Shown here: positions 36,270 to 49,798 of the stretch, piece after piece
Numbering within the stretch: the stretch's first letter is position 1
How the letters are laid out: each line of letters opens with the position of its first letter
Assembly: GCA_017893485.1 (NCBI GenBank)
Contig: CM030363.1
Span: 174,928,686-174,992,685 of the forward strand
DNA: 64,000 nt
Reading direction: 5' to 3'
Source: Hemerocallis citrina
Taxonomy: Eukaryota; Streptophyta; Magnoliopsida; Asparagales; Asphodelaceae
Notes under the pieces: generated by a model
Seen by the model: the letters and a program-made list of their open reading frames with translations, nothing else
Told to the model about the DNA's origin: nothing
Database searches by the model: none
Translations under genes and position numbers: made by a program

Positions 36270-37260
36270 GTAAAGATGACATCAGAGTTTCACGAAGTGT
36301 AATCAGTTTGACGCTAAGATCAACTTTAATCTATAAAAGGTGAACATGTATGACGTACTGGTTCAAAATGGCTTACATATTGCCCTAGATATGAGATAAA
36401 GGGAAGTCAGTTGACATGAAGTAGGAGAAGTGGAATGATATTTGTTTGAAAGCCTTGAGTTAAATTGAGCTGCAATTGGCAGACGAAATGAAGTGTGACT
36501 TCCTTGAGGAGAAAAGTGCGGCGAGTCTGTGAGCAAGACTCAAAACTGACTACTAGATAGTCGATACTGGATCGGATGTACTAGAAGAGAAATTTTTTTC
36601 ATTTTCCAATGAAGGAATGTACCACTCTTCAAAATCATATAGTGGAATCTTCAAGATCATATAATGGAATTCAATCAGGTGTTATATGAATTAAGGGCGA
36701 TAAACGCATATGATGTAAGCAAAGAAGATAAAGCTTTCAACTTGATATATTCACTGTTAGATGTATACAAGCATTTGATAACCACCATGCTATACGAAAA
36801 ATTTGTCAGTGAGAAGTTTTTGGTAGCCAGTGTGATCAAGGGCTTGAAAGAGAACAAACTTAGGAAGGGAACTCAGAAATCGGTGTCTACTTCTATGAGT
36901 TGCTTGGAGATGGATGGTACTTCAGTTGGAAGGAAAAGTGCTTGTAAGGGTGTGGTCCGTTGCCACCATTGAACAGGGTTAAGCTTTGCAAGAGGGATTG
37001 TCGCAAGTAGTTGAATCAAATGGGAGATAACTTAGTCATTGCCACTGAATCAAGTGATAACTTAGACTGTCTTCTTTTTTCAAGTTCTTTAGCTGTGGAT
37101 TATGAATGGTTTTTTAATTCAGATAGTTCTTATATTTGCTCCGAGATGAAGATGGTTTCTATTTACAAGTCTACAACAAGTATGAGAACGAGAATTGGTG
37201 TGATTTGTGACGTTGGGTGAAAGAATAGTTGAGTTGGAGATATTATACAAAAATGGGTAC
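36270..37260 (+). pseudogene. Copia gag relic of element A
   Basis: Pieces read KFDAKINFNL.KVNMYDVLVQNGLHIAL (36300-36400), then 36664-36972 with LRAINAYDVSKEDKAFNLIY and VIKGLKENKLRKGTQKS, the UBN2-type copia gag pattern. The zinc knuckle is degenerate (RCHH region near 36960). A protease start follows at about 37110 (SDSSYIC where DSGSS.HIC is expected). Many stops interrupt it. Confidence 0.75.
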
Positions 37261-38407
37261 ACGCTAGATAATGTCATGCATATTTCTTTGTTGAAATGGA
37301 ATCTGATATCCTTGGCATCTCTAGAAGCATGGAGTTGCAGATACATAGCTTGAGGTAGTTATATCGGTTTAGGAAGGTCACGTAAGATGATGAGGAAAAA
37401 GATGGGTATTGGGCAGAATTAATATAATCTTTACCACCTTTGTGGGAACAGAAAATCTTGATCAAGTATTTCTAAGCCCTTTGTTCCTAAAGCATTATCT
37501 AGTTTACCACCACTAGAATTACCGAAGTAAGACCTAGACGTTCGACTCTCGTCAGGAGGTGGAGAGTGTCTTGGGGTAGGTGGAGTTCGTGCAGATGGTG
37601 GTGTCTTTGTGTTGACACCTACTTGACTATGCCCTTGAAGGGAGCATATCATTGGAAAAATAACATGTAGAAGTAAATTTCATTAGCAGAAGAAGCAACT
37701 GAACCGAGTTATTTGCAAGAGGAAAAAGAAAGAGTCTAGAGGCAATTAATCATACAGGTGTGGAAGCATAAGTATGCAATCCAATGAGGAGATTGTGGGT
37801 TTATGTGTTGCATACTAGGTTCGATGTGAAGAGAATACGATGAAGCGATAAGAGGATTTGAAGCAAATATTGGAAGAAGAAGGAGAAGGGAGCAGCAGCA
37901 ATAGCAGGCATAAGCAAAGTAGGTTGCAGTCGACTGCTAGAAATAACAATCGACCGCTACAGTCTCGGGAGCTCTTTGACTTTGGGTGAGTCTATTTGAG
38001 CCCAACTTCCCCTTCAAGTTAGATCGTATGGCTCCTATCATGTGGTTTTCCCTTCAAGGTACATTGGACGGTTATAATATCAAGACTACACCTAGGATTT
38101 TTCTAGATCACTATATAATATTGTAATAGCAATCTTTATGAGGTAGTACTTCATCTGAGAGTTTTTACTATACACAACAAATATCTTGTAGTGAGGCTTG
38201 AGATATAAATAGGTTTTTAATGAGAGTGATTATAACTCATGTATCTTCTCTAGTTGAATAATATCTCGGTTATATGGATTAGGTTCATCCAATGTGGACA
38301 ATATTGTGTACTTTGTGTGCTGGGTTTGGTCTACTTATTTGATTGTTTGAATTGATCGGTTATCCACTTCTCTTTAACCCCTTCCGCTGCAGGCTCAATT
38401 CCTAACA

Positions 38408-38585
38408 ACTGGTTCCTCGCCATTGCTGCTGCACGAGGGTAGGAGTTTCAATATTAGTCATCAACACCACATGAGGGTAGGAAGCTAGAATAGTGTTGTC
38501 AGGCTAATTTTAATGGACCCAATGGTGGTGTAATCCACCTTGCGTCTCCTCCTTAGTCCTGACTTCCCTTACTGGCATTTGGACA
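38408..38585. other. Spacer between copia elements A and B
   Basis: 178 bases without a recognised feature. It starts ACTGGTTCC, resembling a primer site after an LTR, so the 3' LTR of A might once have been followed by another internal region. Confidence 0.4.
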
Positions 38586-41500
38586 TGTTGGGATGGGTGT
38601 CGACTAACACCCTGATGGCGCAGCGGAACTAAATAGAGCAATGAGGAAGTTGAAGTAGATGAGACGAGTCAATGAACAACCAAGCAAATAGATCAACCAA
38701 TCCAACACAAACACAACGAGGATTTATCCCGGTTGGATTTCGCTTAATCCGGATGGTAAATATAGGAAGATATAATATTCAACTAGAAGATATTACAAGA
38801 AGTTAATGATTCACTTAATACAATGAATTAAACTCACTCACCAAGAACTATCTCTCTCTCAAGTCTCTCTTTGCATTGGAGAAAATATCAATGAAGTACT
38901 TCAGTCTTTCATATTGGAGGAAATTACAATATATAGAAGAAGAATAGAGAGAACACAAGGTTAATTTCGATTCTCAGTCGTCCGATATAACCTCAAGAAA
39001 AAGTACCTGAATATGAGTCGTACGATCTAACTTGGAGTTGAAGATTGGGTTGAAACGACCTAAAAAATTAAGGCCCAAAAAGAACACAGCGCCGCGCATG
39101 GTCGACCGTCCAACAAGACCGGCCGACGGACCTCCTCTCAGTCAAAATCCTGTACAACTGCGGCCGGGTGTGCGGTCGACCGCAACTCTGCATGCACTGT
39201 TGCTGCTATGTTTTCTTCTACTATCTTCGAAGCTTCGACCTCCAAGCTTCATCATATCTCATTCTAATCTGAACCACGAGTATTCAAGACATATTCCTAA
39301 CAATTTCCACCTTGGATTGCGTACGAGTATTATCACATGATGTGATTATTCATCTCCAAACTCTAATGAACTCCACTTGGAAAAAATACTTAGAACAATA
39401 GGTTCATCTACTAGTTAAACAAATCTCTACCCAATCTCACCAATCAGTATATCCCCCTCAAGGGCACACCTCAATAGGTGTTATCACGAAGTTTCCAACC
39501 TCCGCACGAACTCCACCTACATTAATTCATTCTCCACCTCTCGACGATGCTCGAACATCAAAGTCTCGCTTCGATGATGCTAGTTGCGGCAAACTAGATG
39601 AGTTTGCACGAATAACGGGAAAAGAAGCAACACTTGCGCAAGTATTTCGGATTCCCCAAAGCTTGTAGAGATTATTTTGGCTTGGCCCAACCACTCATAC
39701 CTTTAATTACCTTACGACGACCCTGAAAAACAGACAGAATTCTCCCTCGAGTTGTGTACCAACAATCCTGTGCTTCAAGAGTTCCCAAGGAAACCAAATT
39801 CTATTTAAGCAGAGGAATATGCAAAACTTCCCTTATAATGAATATGTTTAGACCTAGCATCTTCAACTCAACAGTCCCCTCACCCACTACTTCATAATCT
39901 CTTCAGTTCACATTCTCACACAATGCCATGTAGTAGACTTACAAGCAGAAAACGACTCTCTCTCGAAGCAAATATAAGAACTATTTGAGTCAAAAAACCA
40001 ACTAGAATCTACTTCTAAGAAATTTGAAACAAGAAAACACGAATCACCTGAATCACAAGCACTAACCACATAGGTGGTTGATTTTTTATCCTTGGCGCTC
40101 TTCTGATTATGCAATTTCTAATAGTATTTCTTGATATGTCCTGGCCTCTTGCAATATCGGTAACGGATCGAATCCTTTTGCATAGCACTTTGTCATCCAC
40201 CTGAATGACCTTCCACTGGTAGACAACTTGGATTAGACGATCATTTCTGAGTCTCCTTCCTAAGTTGATTTTCCTTCAATGTTTTGATTACACCATCTAC
40301 CGAAATACTCTCTTTGGCAAATCTACCGTGTAACATGGTAGTGATCAAAAGCTCGTACGAATCTGGCAGTGAATATATCAAGTTGAAAATTTTATCTTCC
40401 TCACTCACATCCGCGTTTATCACCTTGAGTTCTGATAGAACCTTCTTGGAGATCGGTACCTTCCTTCATTGAGAAACGGAATAACTTTCTCTTCCAATGC
40501 ATCTTATCTAATAACGACGAACCAGAGTAGTCAGCTATGAGTTTTTCCAACAAACTCGCCGCGTCAGTTTCTTCAAGAAATCTGCACTTGACCTCGTCCG
40601 CCAAAGATAGTCGGATCAAACTTTTGGCTCTTTCACGAATATCATTCTAAACATTCTCCTTCATATCGAATGGTTTTCTCTTCTTCTTGACGGCTAACTG
40701 TAGATGTTCTTAAACTAGGATATCATACATGTCTACCTTTCAAAAATTGAAGCTGATCTTTCCATTGAACTACTTAATTTTCAAAAGACTGTGACCTGTC
40801 ATCTTAACCAAGGGACTTGGCAACCTGAAACTCTGATACCACTTTGTTGGGATGAGGGTCGATAAACTCCTGGTGGCGCAGCGAAACTAAATAGAGTAAT
40901 GATGAAGTCGAGGTAGATGAGACGAGTCAATGAACACCCAAGCAAATAGATCCACCAATCCAATACAAAAGAAACGATAATTTATCCCGGTTAGCTTTCG
41001 CTTAATCCGGATGGGAAATTTATGGAGATATAATATTCAACAAGAAGAGATTACAAGGAGTTAATGATTCACTTAATACAATGAATTAAACTCACTCACC
41101 AAGAACTCTCTCCCTCTCTCTCTTAAACCTCTCTTTGCAATGGAGAAAATATCAATGAAGTACTTCACTGGCTCATATTGGAGGAAATTACAATATATAG
41201 AAGAATAATAGAGAGAACCCTAGGTTAATCTTGATTTTCAGTCGCCCGATATAACCCGAAGAAGAAGTAACTGAATAGGAGTTGTACGATCCGATTTAGA
41301 GTTGAAGATTGGGCTGAAACGACTTAACAAATTGAGGCCCAAAAAGAACACAGTGTCATGCATAGTCGACCGTCCAAAAAAACCAGTCGACCGACCTCCT
41401 ATCAGCCAAAACCTTGTACAACTATGATTGGGTGTGCGGTCGGGTGGACGGTCGACCGCAACTTTGAACAGTCGATTGTAACTCTGCCGGCACTGTTGTT

Positions 41501-41598
41501 ACTCTATTTTCTTCTACTCTCTTCGACGCTCCAACATCCGTGCTTCATCATATCTTCTTCTAATCTGAACCACGAGTATTCAAGACATATTCCTAACA
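38586..41598 (-). mobile_element. Gag-only Ty1/copia element B
   Basis: In plus coordinates its LTRs are 38586-39302 and 40845-41598, both TGTTGGGATG...CATATTCCTAACA. The primer site next to the right LTR (CTCTGATACCAC, 40831-40842) is the reverse complement of the tRNA-iMet type, which fixes the orientation as minus. Flanks GGACA and GGATA match in 4 of 5 bases. The internal part (1.54 kb) holds only gag and a protease start. The LTRs carry GTCGACCG palindromes. Confidence 0.85.
39900..40790 (-). pseudogene. Copia gag relic of element B
   Basis: Minus-strand pieces: 40619-40401 (LADEVKCRFLEETDAASLLEKL, HWKRKLFRFSMKEGT), 40423-40241 (INADVSEEDKIFNLIYSL, IKTLKENQLRKETQK), a zinc-knuckle region near 40150 in which two cysteines read as tyrosine (RYCKRPGHIKKYY), and a protease start (FFDSNSSYICF) near 39980. 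Stops and frameshifts prevent a full protein. Confidence 0.75.
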
Positions 41599-42005
41599 GG
41601 ATAGGCATCTTGCGCTCGCCCTTGTGTGTTAAGGTTGTAGCCTGGATAATAAGTTTGTGCATTCTTGTTTTTTCTCTTTGCTAAAACTAATATGCCTTTT
41701 TGACTGTTTCAGCATTATGCCCTTCAACAAATAACTTTTAGGTGCATGTTAAAGCCCCCCAATACTTCATTTGCAAAATTAATAACATCACATGGATTAT
41801 TTAGCATCAAATCAAATATTCATGGTTTCTTCATGTTTTATAGATCCTGGATAATGTATTATCTAATAGTAAGTCACTGGAAGTATTCTGTACATATATA
41901 TCATGACAAAATATTTGTTTTAGCTTAGAGTGAGTGATATTTAGTATGTCATGATCATTTTGATTATAAGGTAGGTGAGGTTAGTTCAAAATTAGATCAG
42001 CATAC
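41599..42005. other. Spacer, no gene seen
   Basis: About 400 AT-rich bases between two copia elements. I see no frame with support. Confidence 0.5.
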
Positions 42006-43348
42006 TATCGGGGTGGAGTGTCTACAAACACATCGGTAGCACAGCAGAATTGATTAGAACAATGAGGATGTCAAAGTAGAGGAGACGAATCATTTGAACA
42101 CCAAAGCAAATAGATCCACCAATCTAACACAAACAACGAGAATTTAACCCTGTTATCTTTTGCTTAATCCGGAGAAAAATATAGGAAAATATAATATTCA
42201 ACTAGAAGAGATGACAATGAGTTAATGATTTACTCAATACAAGAAATTAAACTCACTCACCAAGAACTATCTCTTTCAAGCCTCTTTTTGCAATGGAGAA
42301 AATATCAATGAAGTACTTATCACTCTCATATTGGAGGAGATTACAATATACAGAAGAAGAATAGAGAGAACTCTAAGTTAATCATGATTCTCAGTCGTCT
42401 GATATATCCTGTAGAATAAGTAACTGAATAGGAGCCGTACGATCTGACTTTGAATTGAAGATTGGGCTTAAATGACCTAACAAATCGAGTCCCAAAAGTA
42501 ACACAGCGTTGCAGTCGGCCAACTACACCACAAGTGAAGTCGACATTCCCTCTCTTGGACAAACCCTGTCCAGGGGTCGGTCGGGTGTGCGATTTGGCGT
42601 GCGGTCAAGTGTGTGGTCGACCGCAACCCTGGACGATCGACCGCAACTCTGCCTGCACCTTCTTTTACTGTTTTCATCTTCAACTCTCTTCGACGGCTTT
42701 GACGTTCGTGCTTCATTGTATCTTTTTCTAATCTGAACCACGAGTATACAATACAAAATCTCAACAAACTTCACCTTGGATTGCATACGAGTGCTATCAA
42801 CATAATGTGATTACTCATCTCCAAACTCTACTTGCAAATCAAACTTGGAACAATAGTTTTTTCTACTATTTGAACAATTCTCCACCCAATCTCACCGATC
42901 AGTATACCCCCTCAAGTTCACACATCAGTAGGTATTATCACGGAGTTGCCAACCTCCGCACGAACTCCACCTATATCGAGACAATCTCCACTACTCAATG
43001 ATATTCGAACGTCTTGGTCTCGAATTAATGATGCTAATTGCGGCAAACTATATTAACTTGCAGGAATAATGGGAAAAGAATCAATACCTGTACAAGTATT
43101 TCGGATTTTTCAAAGTTTGTGGAGATTGTTTTGGCTTGACCCAACCACTCTCATACCTTTAATCACCTTACGACAACCCTAAAAAACATACAGAACTCCA
43201 CCTCAAGCTGTGGACATACAACCCCGTGCTTCAAGAATTCCCAAGGAAACCAGATGCTGTTTAAGCAGAGAAATATGGAAGACATCCCTTAAAAGTGAAC
43301 ATATATAGACCTGACATCTTCAACTCAACTGTCCCCTCACCCACTACT

Positions 43349-44330
43349 TCACAATCTCCCAGTTCTCGTTCTCACACAACATCCTGAAGTAGACTTATAA
43401 GTAGAAAATACCTCCCTCTTGGAGCAAATATGAGACGAACTCCCTGAGTCAAGAAACCAACTTGAATCCACTTCTAAAGAATTTGAAACAAGAAGACAAA
43501 AATCACCTGAATCACAATCACTAACCACATATGTGGTAGATTTTTTATCATTGGCGTTTTTATGATTTTGCAATTTCTAACAGTCTTTCTTGATATGCCC
43601 TGGCCTTTTGCAATATCGGCAACAGATCGAATCCTTTTGTATAGCACTTTGTCTTCCACCTAAAGGACCATCCACTGCTAGACAACTTGAAGTAGACGAT
43701 GATTTCTGAGTCTCCTTCCTAAGATGATTTTCCTTCAATTCTTTGATTATGCCATCCACTGTAATACGCTACTTGGCAGATTTATCGTGTAGCATGGTAG
43801 TGATCAAATATTCGTACGAATCTAGCAGTGAATATATCAAGTTGAAAGCTTTATCTTCCTTACTCACATCTGCGTTGATCGCTTGAAGTTCAGATGAGAC
43901 CTTGTTAAACTCTATGATGTGATCTTGGAGATTGGTACCTTCCTTCATTGAAAAACAGAATAACTTCATCTTCCAATGTATCTGATCTAATAACGACGAA
44001 CCAGAGTAGTCAGCTATGAGATTTTCTCACAAACTTACCAGCCAGAAACTTGCACTTGACCTCGTCCTCCAATGATAGTTGGATTAGACTTATGTCTCTT
44101 TAACAAATATCATCTCAAACATCATTCTTCGTATCGGATGACTTTTCCTTCTTCTTGACAGCTAAGTTCAACGTAGGACCTGCAATTCCAACCCTAGGGA
44201 TGGGGAAGGAGAATCAATAACTCCTATATGGTCCTTTTATGAGGGAAAACTTATATGTCTACCTTCCAAAGATTGAAGTTTATCTTTCCATCGAATTGCT
44301 TGATCTTCCAAGGACCGTGACCTGTCATCT
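43349..44330 (-). pseudogene. Copia gag and protease start of element C
   Basis: The best preserved of the three gag copies. Pieces: 43969-43769 (KLFCFSMKEGTNLQDHIIEF, INADVSKEDKAFNLIY), 43759-43577 (IKELKENHLRKETQKS, then the intact knuckle CRYCKRPGHIKKDC) and 43573-43349 (SWFLDSGSSSHICSKR, the copia protease active-site region). Code stops soon after the protease motif, and integrase and RT are absent, as in A and B. Frameshifts separate the pieces. Confidence 0.8.
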
Positions 44331-45252
44331 TAACTAAAGAACTCGGCAACCTAAAGCTCTGATACCACTTTGTTGTGGTGGGGTGTCTATAAACACATCG
44401 GTGGCGCAACGAAACTGATTAGAGCAATGAAGATGTCGAAGTAGAGGAGACGAATCAATTGAACACCCAAGCAAATAGATACACCAATCCAACATAAACA
44501 CAATGAGAATTTATCCCGGTTAGCTTTCACTTAATACAGAGGAAAATATAGGGAGATATAATATTCAACTAAAAGAGATTACAAGGAGTTAATGATTCAT
44601 TCAATACAATGAATTAAACTCACTCAATAAGAAATATCCCTCTCAAGCCTCTCTTTGCAATGAAGAAACAATGAAGTACTTCTCACTCTCATATTGGAGG
44701 AGATTACAATATATAGAAGAAAAATGGAGAAAAGCCTAGGTTAATATTGATTCTCATTCGTCTGATATATCCTGTATAAGAAATAACTGAATAAGAGTCA
44801 TACGATTTTACTTGAAGTTGAAGATTGGGCTAAAACGATCTAATAAATCGAGACCCAAAAATAACACAGCGTCGCGGTCTGTCGATTGCACTACCAGTAG
44901 GGCTGCAAACGAACAGAGCAACTCGTGAGTAGCTCGGCTCGGACTCGGTCAAATCTTGGTCAAAACTTGGCTCAAATCGAGTTCCAATTCGAGCTCGAGC
45001 CTGGAAAACGAGCCTGGATGAGCTCGGCTCGTTAGGCTCGCGAACTGTTCGTGAACGAGCTCGAGTAGGGCTCGCGAACTAATAGGCTCGTTTAGGAGTT
45101 GGTTGTTTCATGTGGGCCTATGTTTAGTTTAGGCCTATATTTATCAATTCATTACTCTCAGTCTCAGTCACCCTCAGTCCAAACCTCTCCCAATTCTCAT
45201 CAAACCCTAATCGCTAGTCTTGGCTGCTTGGCCCTCTTCCTCCAAAGCCTAA

Positions 45253-46448
45253 GGGTCTGTTTGGTTCAAAGAAGGGGAGGGGAGGGGAGGGATTTTAATG
45301 GAGGGGAGGGAAGGGGAGGGGAAGGGAGGGGAGGAATTTAATAAAGACTCTGTTTGGTTCAAAGGAGGGGAGGGGAGGGAAAATAATTATCTTCTTGTTT
45401 GGTTCACAAGGGGAGGGAATGGATTTTATAATAAAATTACTTTTATACCCATTATAATAAAATGTTTAGTTTTTGAGGTAAAAGTCCACATAGAAAAAAT
45501 CAATTCCATTCCCTACATCTTACTTTTATTATAGATATCTTAACTATTTTGATTTTAATTTTTTTACTCACCAATTTTATTTGGTCAGGATGTGGAATGA
45601 GGAAAAAAGGAAATAAGTAGATTAGAATCTGTATTAAAAGAAAAAATTGAACTGTGCACTATAAATATTTAATACAGTTTATAGAATCAACAGATAACAA
45701 TTTAATTTAATAAATTAAAGTGTATAAGCAACTTCAGAAGGATGATTACTTATCTACATATATATTCAAACAAAAACGTATTTGCTAGCATCATTTGATG
45801 TTTATCCTTCAAAAGAAAAACCGTCATATGCTGAATCTCAATGAAAGTCAATTCCTAGTTTGCGGTTCTGAATATATGTAATGGTTATCACTCTGAATAA
45901 ATTCTTAAATTACATTTGCAATCAACCCAAAAGTTAATCTTCTCACCTCTAATAGAAGATCGTCATCGCGTGAAGATGATGACAACAACCTGCTTCTCAT
46001 TAAATCATATATATATAATAAATAGTGGGTATCTTCTCTCGCATACCTGTACAACCGAAGTTGGCATGATGGTGGCCAATGTCGTTCTAGGGACTATTGG
46101 GTTGTTACAGCTCGGTGCTTATTAACACTCTTTAGCAACCTTTCTTTAGGAAAAAAAATCGGTTAGCAGCCCATTAGTTCCAATCTGTCATCAGAAGAAA
46201 AGAAAACATTTAAAGAGAATTAACTAAAAGGACAAATTAGTCCATTCACTTTAAAAAATTAGGCATAATTTCTCTCCCCTCCAAATCCCCCCAATATTGG
46301 AGGGGAGCCAAAATTGGCTCAAGAGGGGTGTTGCACCCCCCCATTTCCCTCCCCTCCCCTCCTAAAAAATGAACCAAACATGATAAGTTTTAAAAAATCC
46401 CTCCCCTCCCCTTCCCTCCCCTCCATTCCCCTCCAACCAAACACTCCC
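45253..46448. mobile_element. Tourist/PIF-Harbinger-like non-autonomous element with G-rich ends
   Basis: Left end GGGTCTGTTTGGTTC, right end GGTTGG..inverse (AACCAAACACTCCC). TSD TAA at 45250-45252 and 46449-46451. Both ends carry GGGGAGGGGAGGG runs on opposite strands (45274-45380 and 46370-46440), and a second inner copy of the end lies near 45350 and 46370. No transposase is visible. Confidence 0.75.
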
Positions 46449-46451
46449 TAA

Positions 46452-48630
46452 ATCTCGCTAGCCCTCATCCTCATGCTCCACCTCCAAACCCTAATCTCCG
46501 ACTGCGGTCCTAATCCTCATCCCCATCCTCATCTTCGATCGTGATCTCCCTCCCTGAAGGCGTTGACGACGATGCAGCAGCAGCAGCAGCTCCCTCGATC
46601 TCCCTCGACGACAATGCAACAGCAGCACTTGTCCACAGCTCCCTCATCCCTCCCTCCCTGTCAACCAATTCTTGCAATCACTCACTCGCCCCCTTCCCAC
46701 CATCTCTTATTACAAGCTTCTCAGTAAATTTTCTATTTTTAATTTTTATCATTTTAAAGTGCAATTTTGATGCAATAATTTTAGAAACCTTATTTCATAG
46801 AAAAATGTAGATTTTGACATAATTTTTCTAATTGATGACAAATTATATCAAATAACATATTAGAGAATACTTGATGCTCAGAGTTTGCTTGCTTGTTGGG
46901 TTAGATATGGGTTAGAGAATGCTTAGAGAATACTATATGCTCATGATATTGGTTAGGTTAGAGATTTATGATATAGGGTCGTGTTATTTGGATCAAAGAG
47001 ATTTAAAAAGTGCTGGTTGGGTTAAAAGTGATTCATGTGGCCTCCACTAAAAAGGTTCAGATTAATTAGTGTTTCCTTGTGCAAATTGTGCAGCCTAAAA
47101 TAATATTGAGGGACTCGTAAAATTATATAGAACTTCGAAAAATATGAGAGAATTGGGAGAAACTTATGAATATCATTCATACTGTAGTAACTAAAATATT
47201 CATTATCATCCCCACATAAGTAGATGGATTAGAGAATCACTGCAAAACTATAGTGTTATACAATTGAATATTATTAAAGTTACTAGGGGGAGGGAGTTAG
47301 AGGGAGTGGGGGTTGGGCAACGGGGGGCGCGAGCGGGGTGAGATTGAGAAAGTGAGAGGAGAAGAGACTGTGTTTGAAGGATTGAGATTTTTATTTTGTT
47401 TTGGTTTTTAAATTAAATCGTGCATGGCACACGTGTTAGTTAAATAGGAATCTTTACTTTTACCCTTGTGCAATATTGCACAAACTTATATAATATAATA
47501 TAATATAATATGTAGTATAACTCATCCAATAGCAGCAATACTACACATAATTTTTTTTTAAAAGTAAGAAAATAATAGAATATTTTTTTGAAAAATTCAT
47601 CTAATAACATCTGTATAATAATGAAGATTCTAATTTCAATTTGGAGGAAGTAAAAGTGGGGAGTTATCTCCTATATTTGCCATCCTTCTTTTATTAAAAA
47701 ATAAAAATAAAAATTCTTCGACAAGTCGTTTAGTATAATATATTGTATAGATTCCAAAAATTTAATTATTTTCCCATATTTCTACTTAAATTTCTGCATT
47801 TAATAATTTTTTGGAATTTTAATTTAATTTCCTAATTTTAAATCATTTTATGTGATTTTTTATTGATTTATCAAGCTGACACGATTTTTAAAGCGATCTG
47901 GATCGTCAATTGAGCTTGTGCTCGCCCACTGAGTGAAATAAGGTATCGGATGGTGTGGTGACGTGGCGCAACCTGGGACGTTAATCATGTGATGGGCTTG
48001 TCCGCTGAGTGAATTGGACATGTGTGATTGGGTGGCGACGTAGCGCGATCGGGAGCCTCGATTACACGTCTTCGCGCGTCTGGACGATCGGATGGTCAAA
48101 AATTGAGTAGAGGTGGTGACTAGGTATGTGCACGTGTTAAGGTATGTGTGAATTCTTACTTTTGCTCTCCTTTCTCTATTTCAAAATAGAGAAAGACCAG
48201 AGGGGTATATTCTCTCTCCTATTAACATAATATATAGATATAAAGCTGTTGTTTCTTATAATAGTGAGAATTAGTTAGATAATGTTATAGTATACTTAAA
48301 CATGCTCTCACTGTAAGTATATTATGTTTTACTTAATTGTTTAAATAATTGGGCAGTTCTCAGTCCTTCTATTGTAGTAATCTTGTTAAGACCTGTTAAT
48401 GCCTCATTAGAGATCATGAATATGCATACATGTTTATACGATGTTGAAGTCATTATTAGGGCTTTGACTTGTCATGGATAGATCAACATATCATTTAAGC
48501 AGGAACCTATAATCACATTAAGGAAATTAAAGGAACAAGTCACAATAAATTATGATGTCAAACCTTAGTCTCATTAATCCAACTTATACATTCGCATCCA
48601 AAAGTTCAATACAAGACTGAGTTACAGTAG
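46452..48630. other. hAT interior without recognisable gene
   Basis: AT-rich. Contains (GCA)n at 46571-46588, an ATATA run near 47491, and a palindrome of two 11-base arms around CA at 48171-48194. Confidence 0.5.
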
Positions 48631-48821
48631 CAAAAAATTGGGAGCAGGGAGTAAAGAATTTCCTATTGAACGACCACAAGAACCTGCTAATGAAACAATA
48701 TTCATGTTCATAATCAAATATCAAACTTTGCAAATGAGAACATGAATCTATTGAATAAATCATTACACTCCAAGCCATGATCAAATGATGCATTCCATTG
48801 CTTCCTTGCTTATGTCAAAAA

Positions 48822-49214
48822 TCTCTAATATTATAATGGAAGAGTTGGAGTCGTAATGTTGTCAACATACAAACCCGTGCGTTGCACGTGCAACTCTAAC
48901 TCTCCCATTAGTTACAACAAAAACAAACAAATAAAAAAATTTCACATATTTAAAACGTGCAACGCACGTGCAAAACAATTTTACAATAATTTTTTAACAC
49001 TAAACATACACATATGTTACACGTACAATTCAAATTCTACTTATAAACACGTGCATTGCACGTACAAATTACAAATTGTAGCGTTTTCTTCAAAATATTT
49101 TTACCAATTACGTGCAACGCATGTCCAACTACAAAACTATTTCTTAACACGTAAATCGCATGTGACAATCATCCAACTCTTATCTAAACGTGCATCGCAC
49201 GTGAAAAATACTAG
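48822..49214 (+). mobile_element. Helitron-like non-autonomous unit H1
   Basis: 5' end TCTCTAATATTATAATGG preceded by A. 3' end ACGTGCATCGCACGT hairpin (6-bp stem), then GAAAAATACTAG. No TIR. Inside are about six more degenerate CGTGCAACGCACG palindromes at roughly 40-80 base intervals. Confidence 0.7.
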
Positions 49215-49405
49215 CAAAAAATTTGGAGCATGGAGTAAAGAATTTCCTATTGAACGACCACAAGAACCTGCTAATGAAACAATATTCATGTTCGTAATCA
49301 AATATCAAACTTTGCAAATGAGAACATGAATCTATTGAATAAATCATTACACTCCAAGCCATGATCAAATGATGCATTCCATTGCTTCCTTGCTTATGTC
49401 AAAAA

Positions 49406-49798
49406 TCTCTAATATTATAATGGGAGAGTTAGAGTTGTAATGTTGTCAACATACAAACCCGTGCGTTGCACGTGCAACTCCAACTCTCCCATTAGTTACA
49501 ACAAAAACAAACAAATAAAAAAATTTCACATATTTAAAACGTGCAACGCACGTGCAAAACAATTTTACAATAATTTTTTAACACTAAACATACACATATG
49601 TTGCACGTACAATTCAAATTCTACTTATAAACACGTGCATTGCACGTACAAATTACAAATTGTAGCGTTTTCTTCAAAATATTTTTACCAATTACGTGCA
49701 ACGCATGTCCAACTACAAAACTATTTCTTAACACGTAAATCGCACGTGACAATCATCCAACTCTTATCTAAACGTGCATCGCACGTGAAAAATACTAG
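49406..49798 (+). mobile_element. Helitron-like non-autonomous unit H2
   Basis: Same length and ends as H1, with a handful of substitutions, for example GGGAGAGTTAGAG for GGAAGAGTTGGAG at its start. Confidence 0.7.

Larger units (their letters stand above)
35559..38407 (+). mobile_element. Gag-only Ty1/copia element A
   Basis: 5' LTR 35559-36234 (TGTTGGGTTTA...TTCCTAACA), PBS-like TGGTTTCAGAGC at 36237-36248, a 1.56-kb internal part and a 3' LTR 37794-38407 (TGTGGGTTTA...TTCCTAACA). Flanks AATGG and ACTGG match in 4 of 5 bases. The internal part codes only for a broken copia gag and the first residues of protease. It has no integrase, RT or RNase H. This architecture matches the non-autonomous TR-GAG class. 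Confidence 0.8.

Noticed and set aside
47400..47450. Another Helitron 3' end (CGTGCATGGCACACG)
   Set aside because: No CTAG follows and no matching 5' end with A/T flanks was found.
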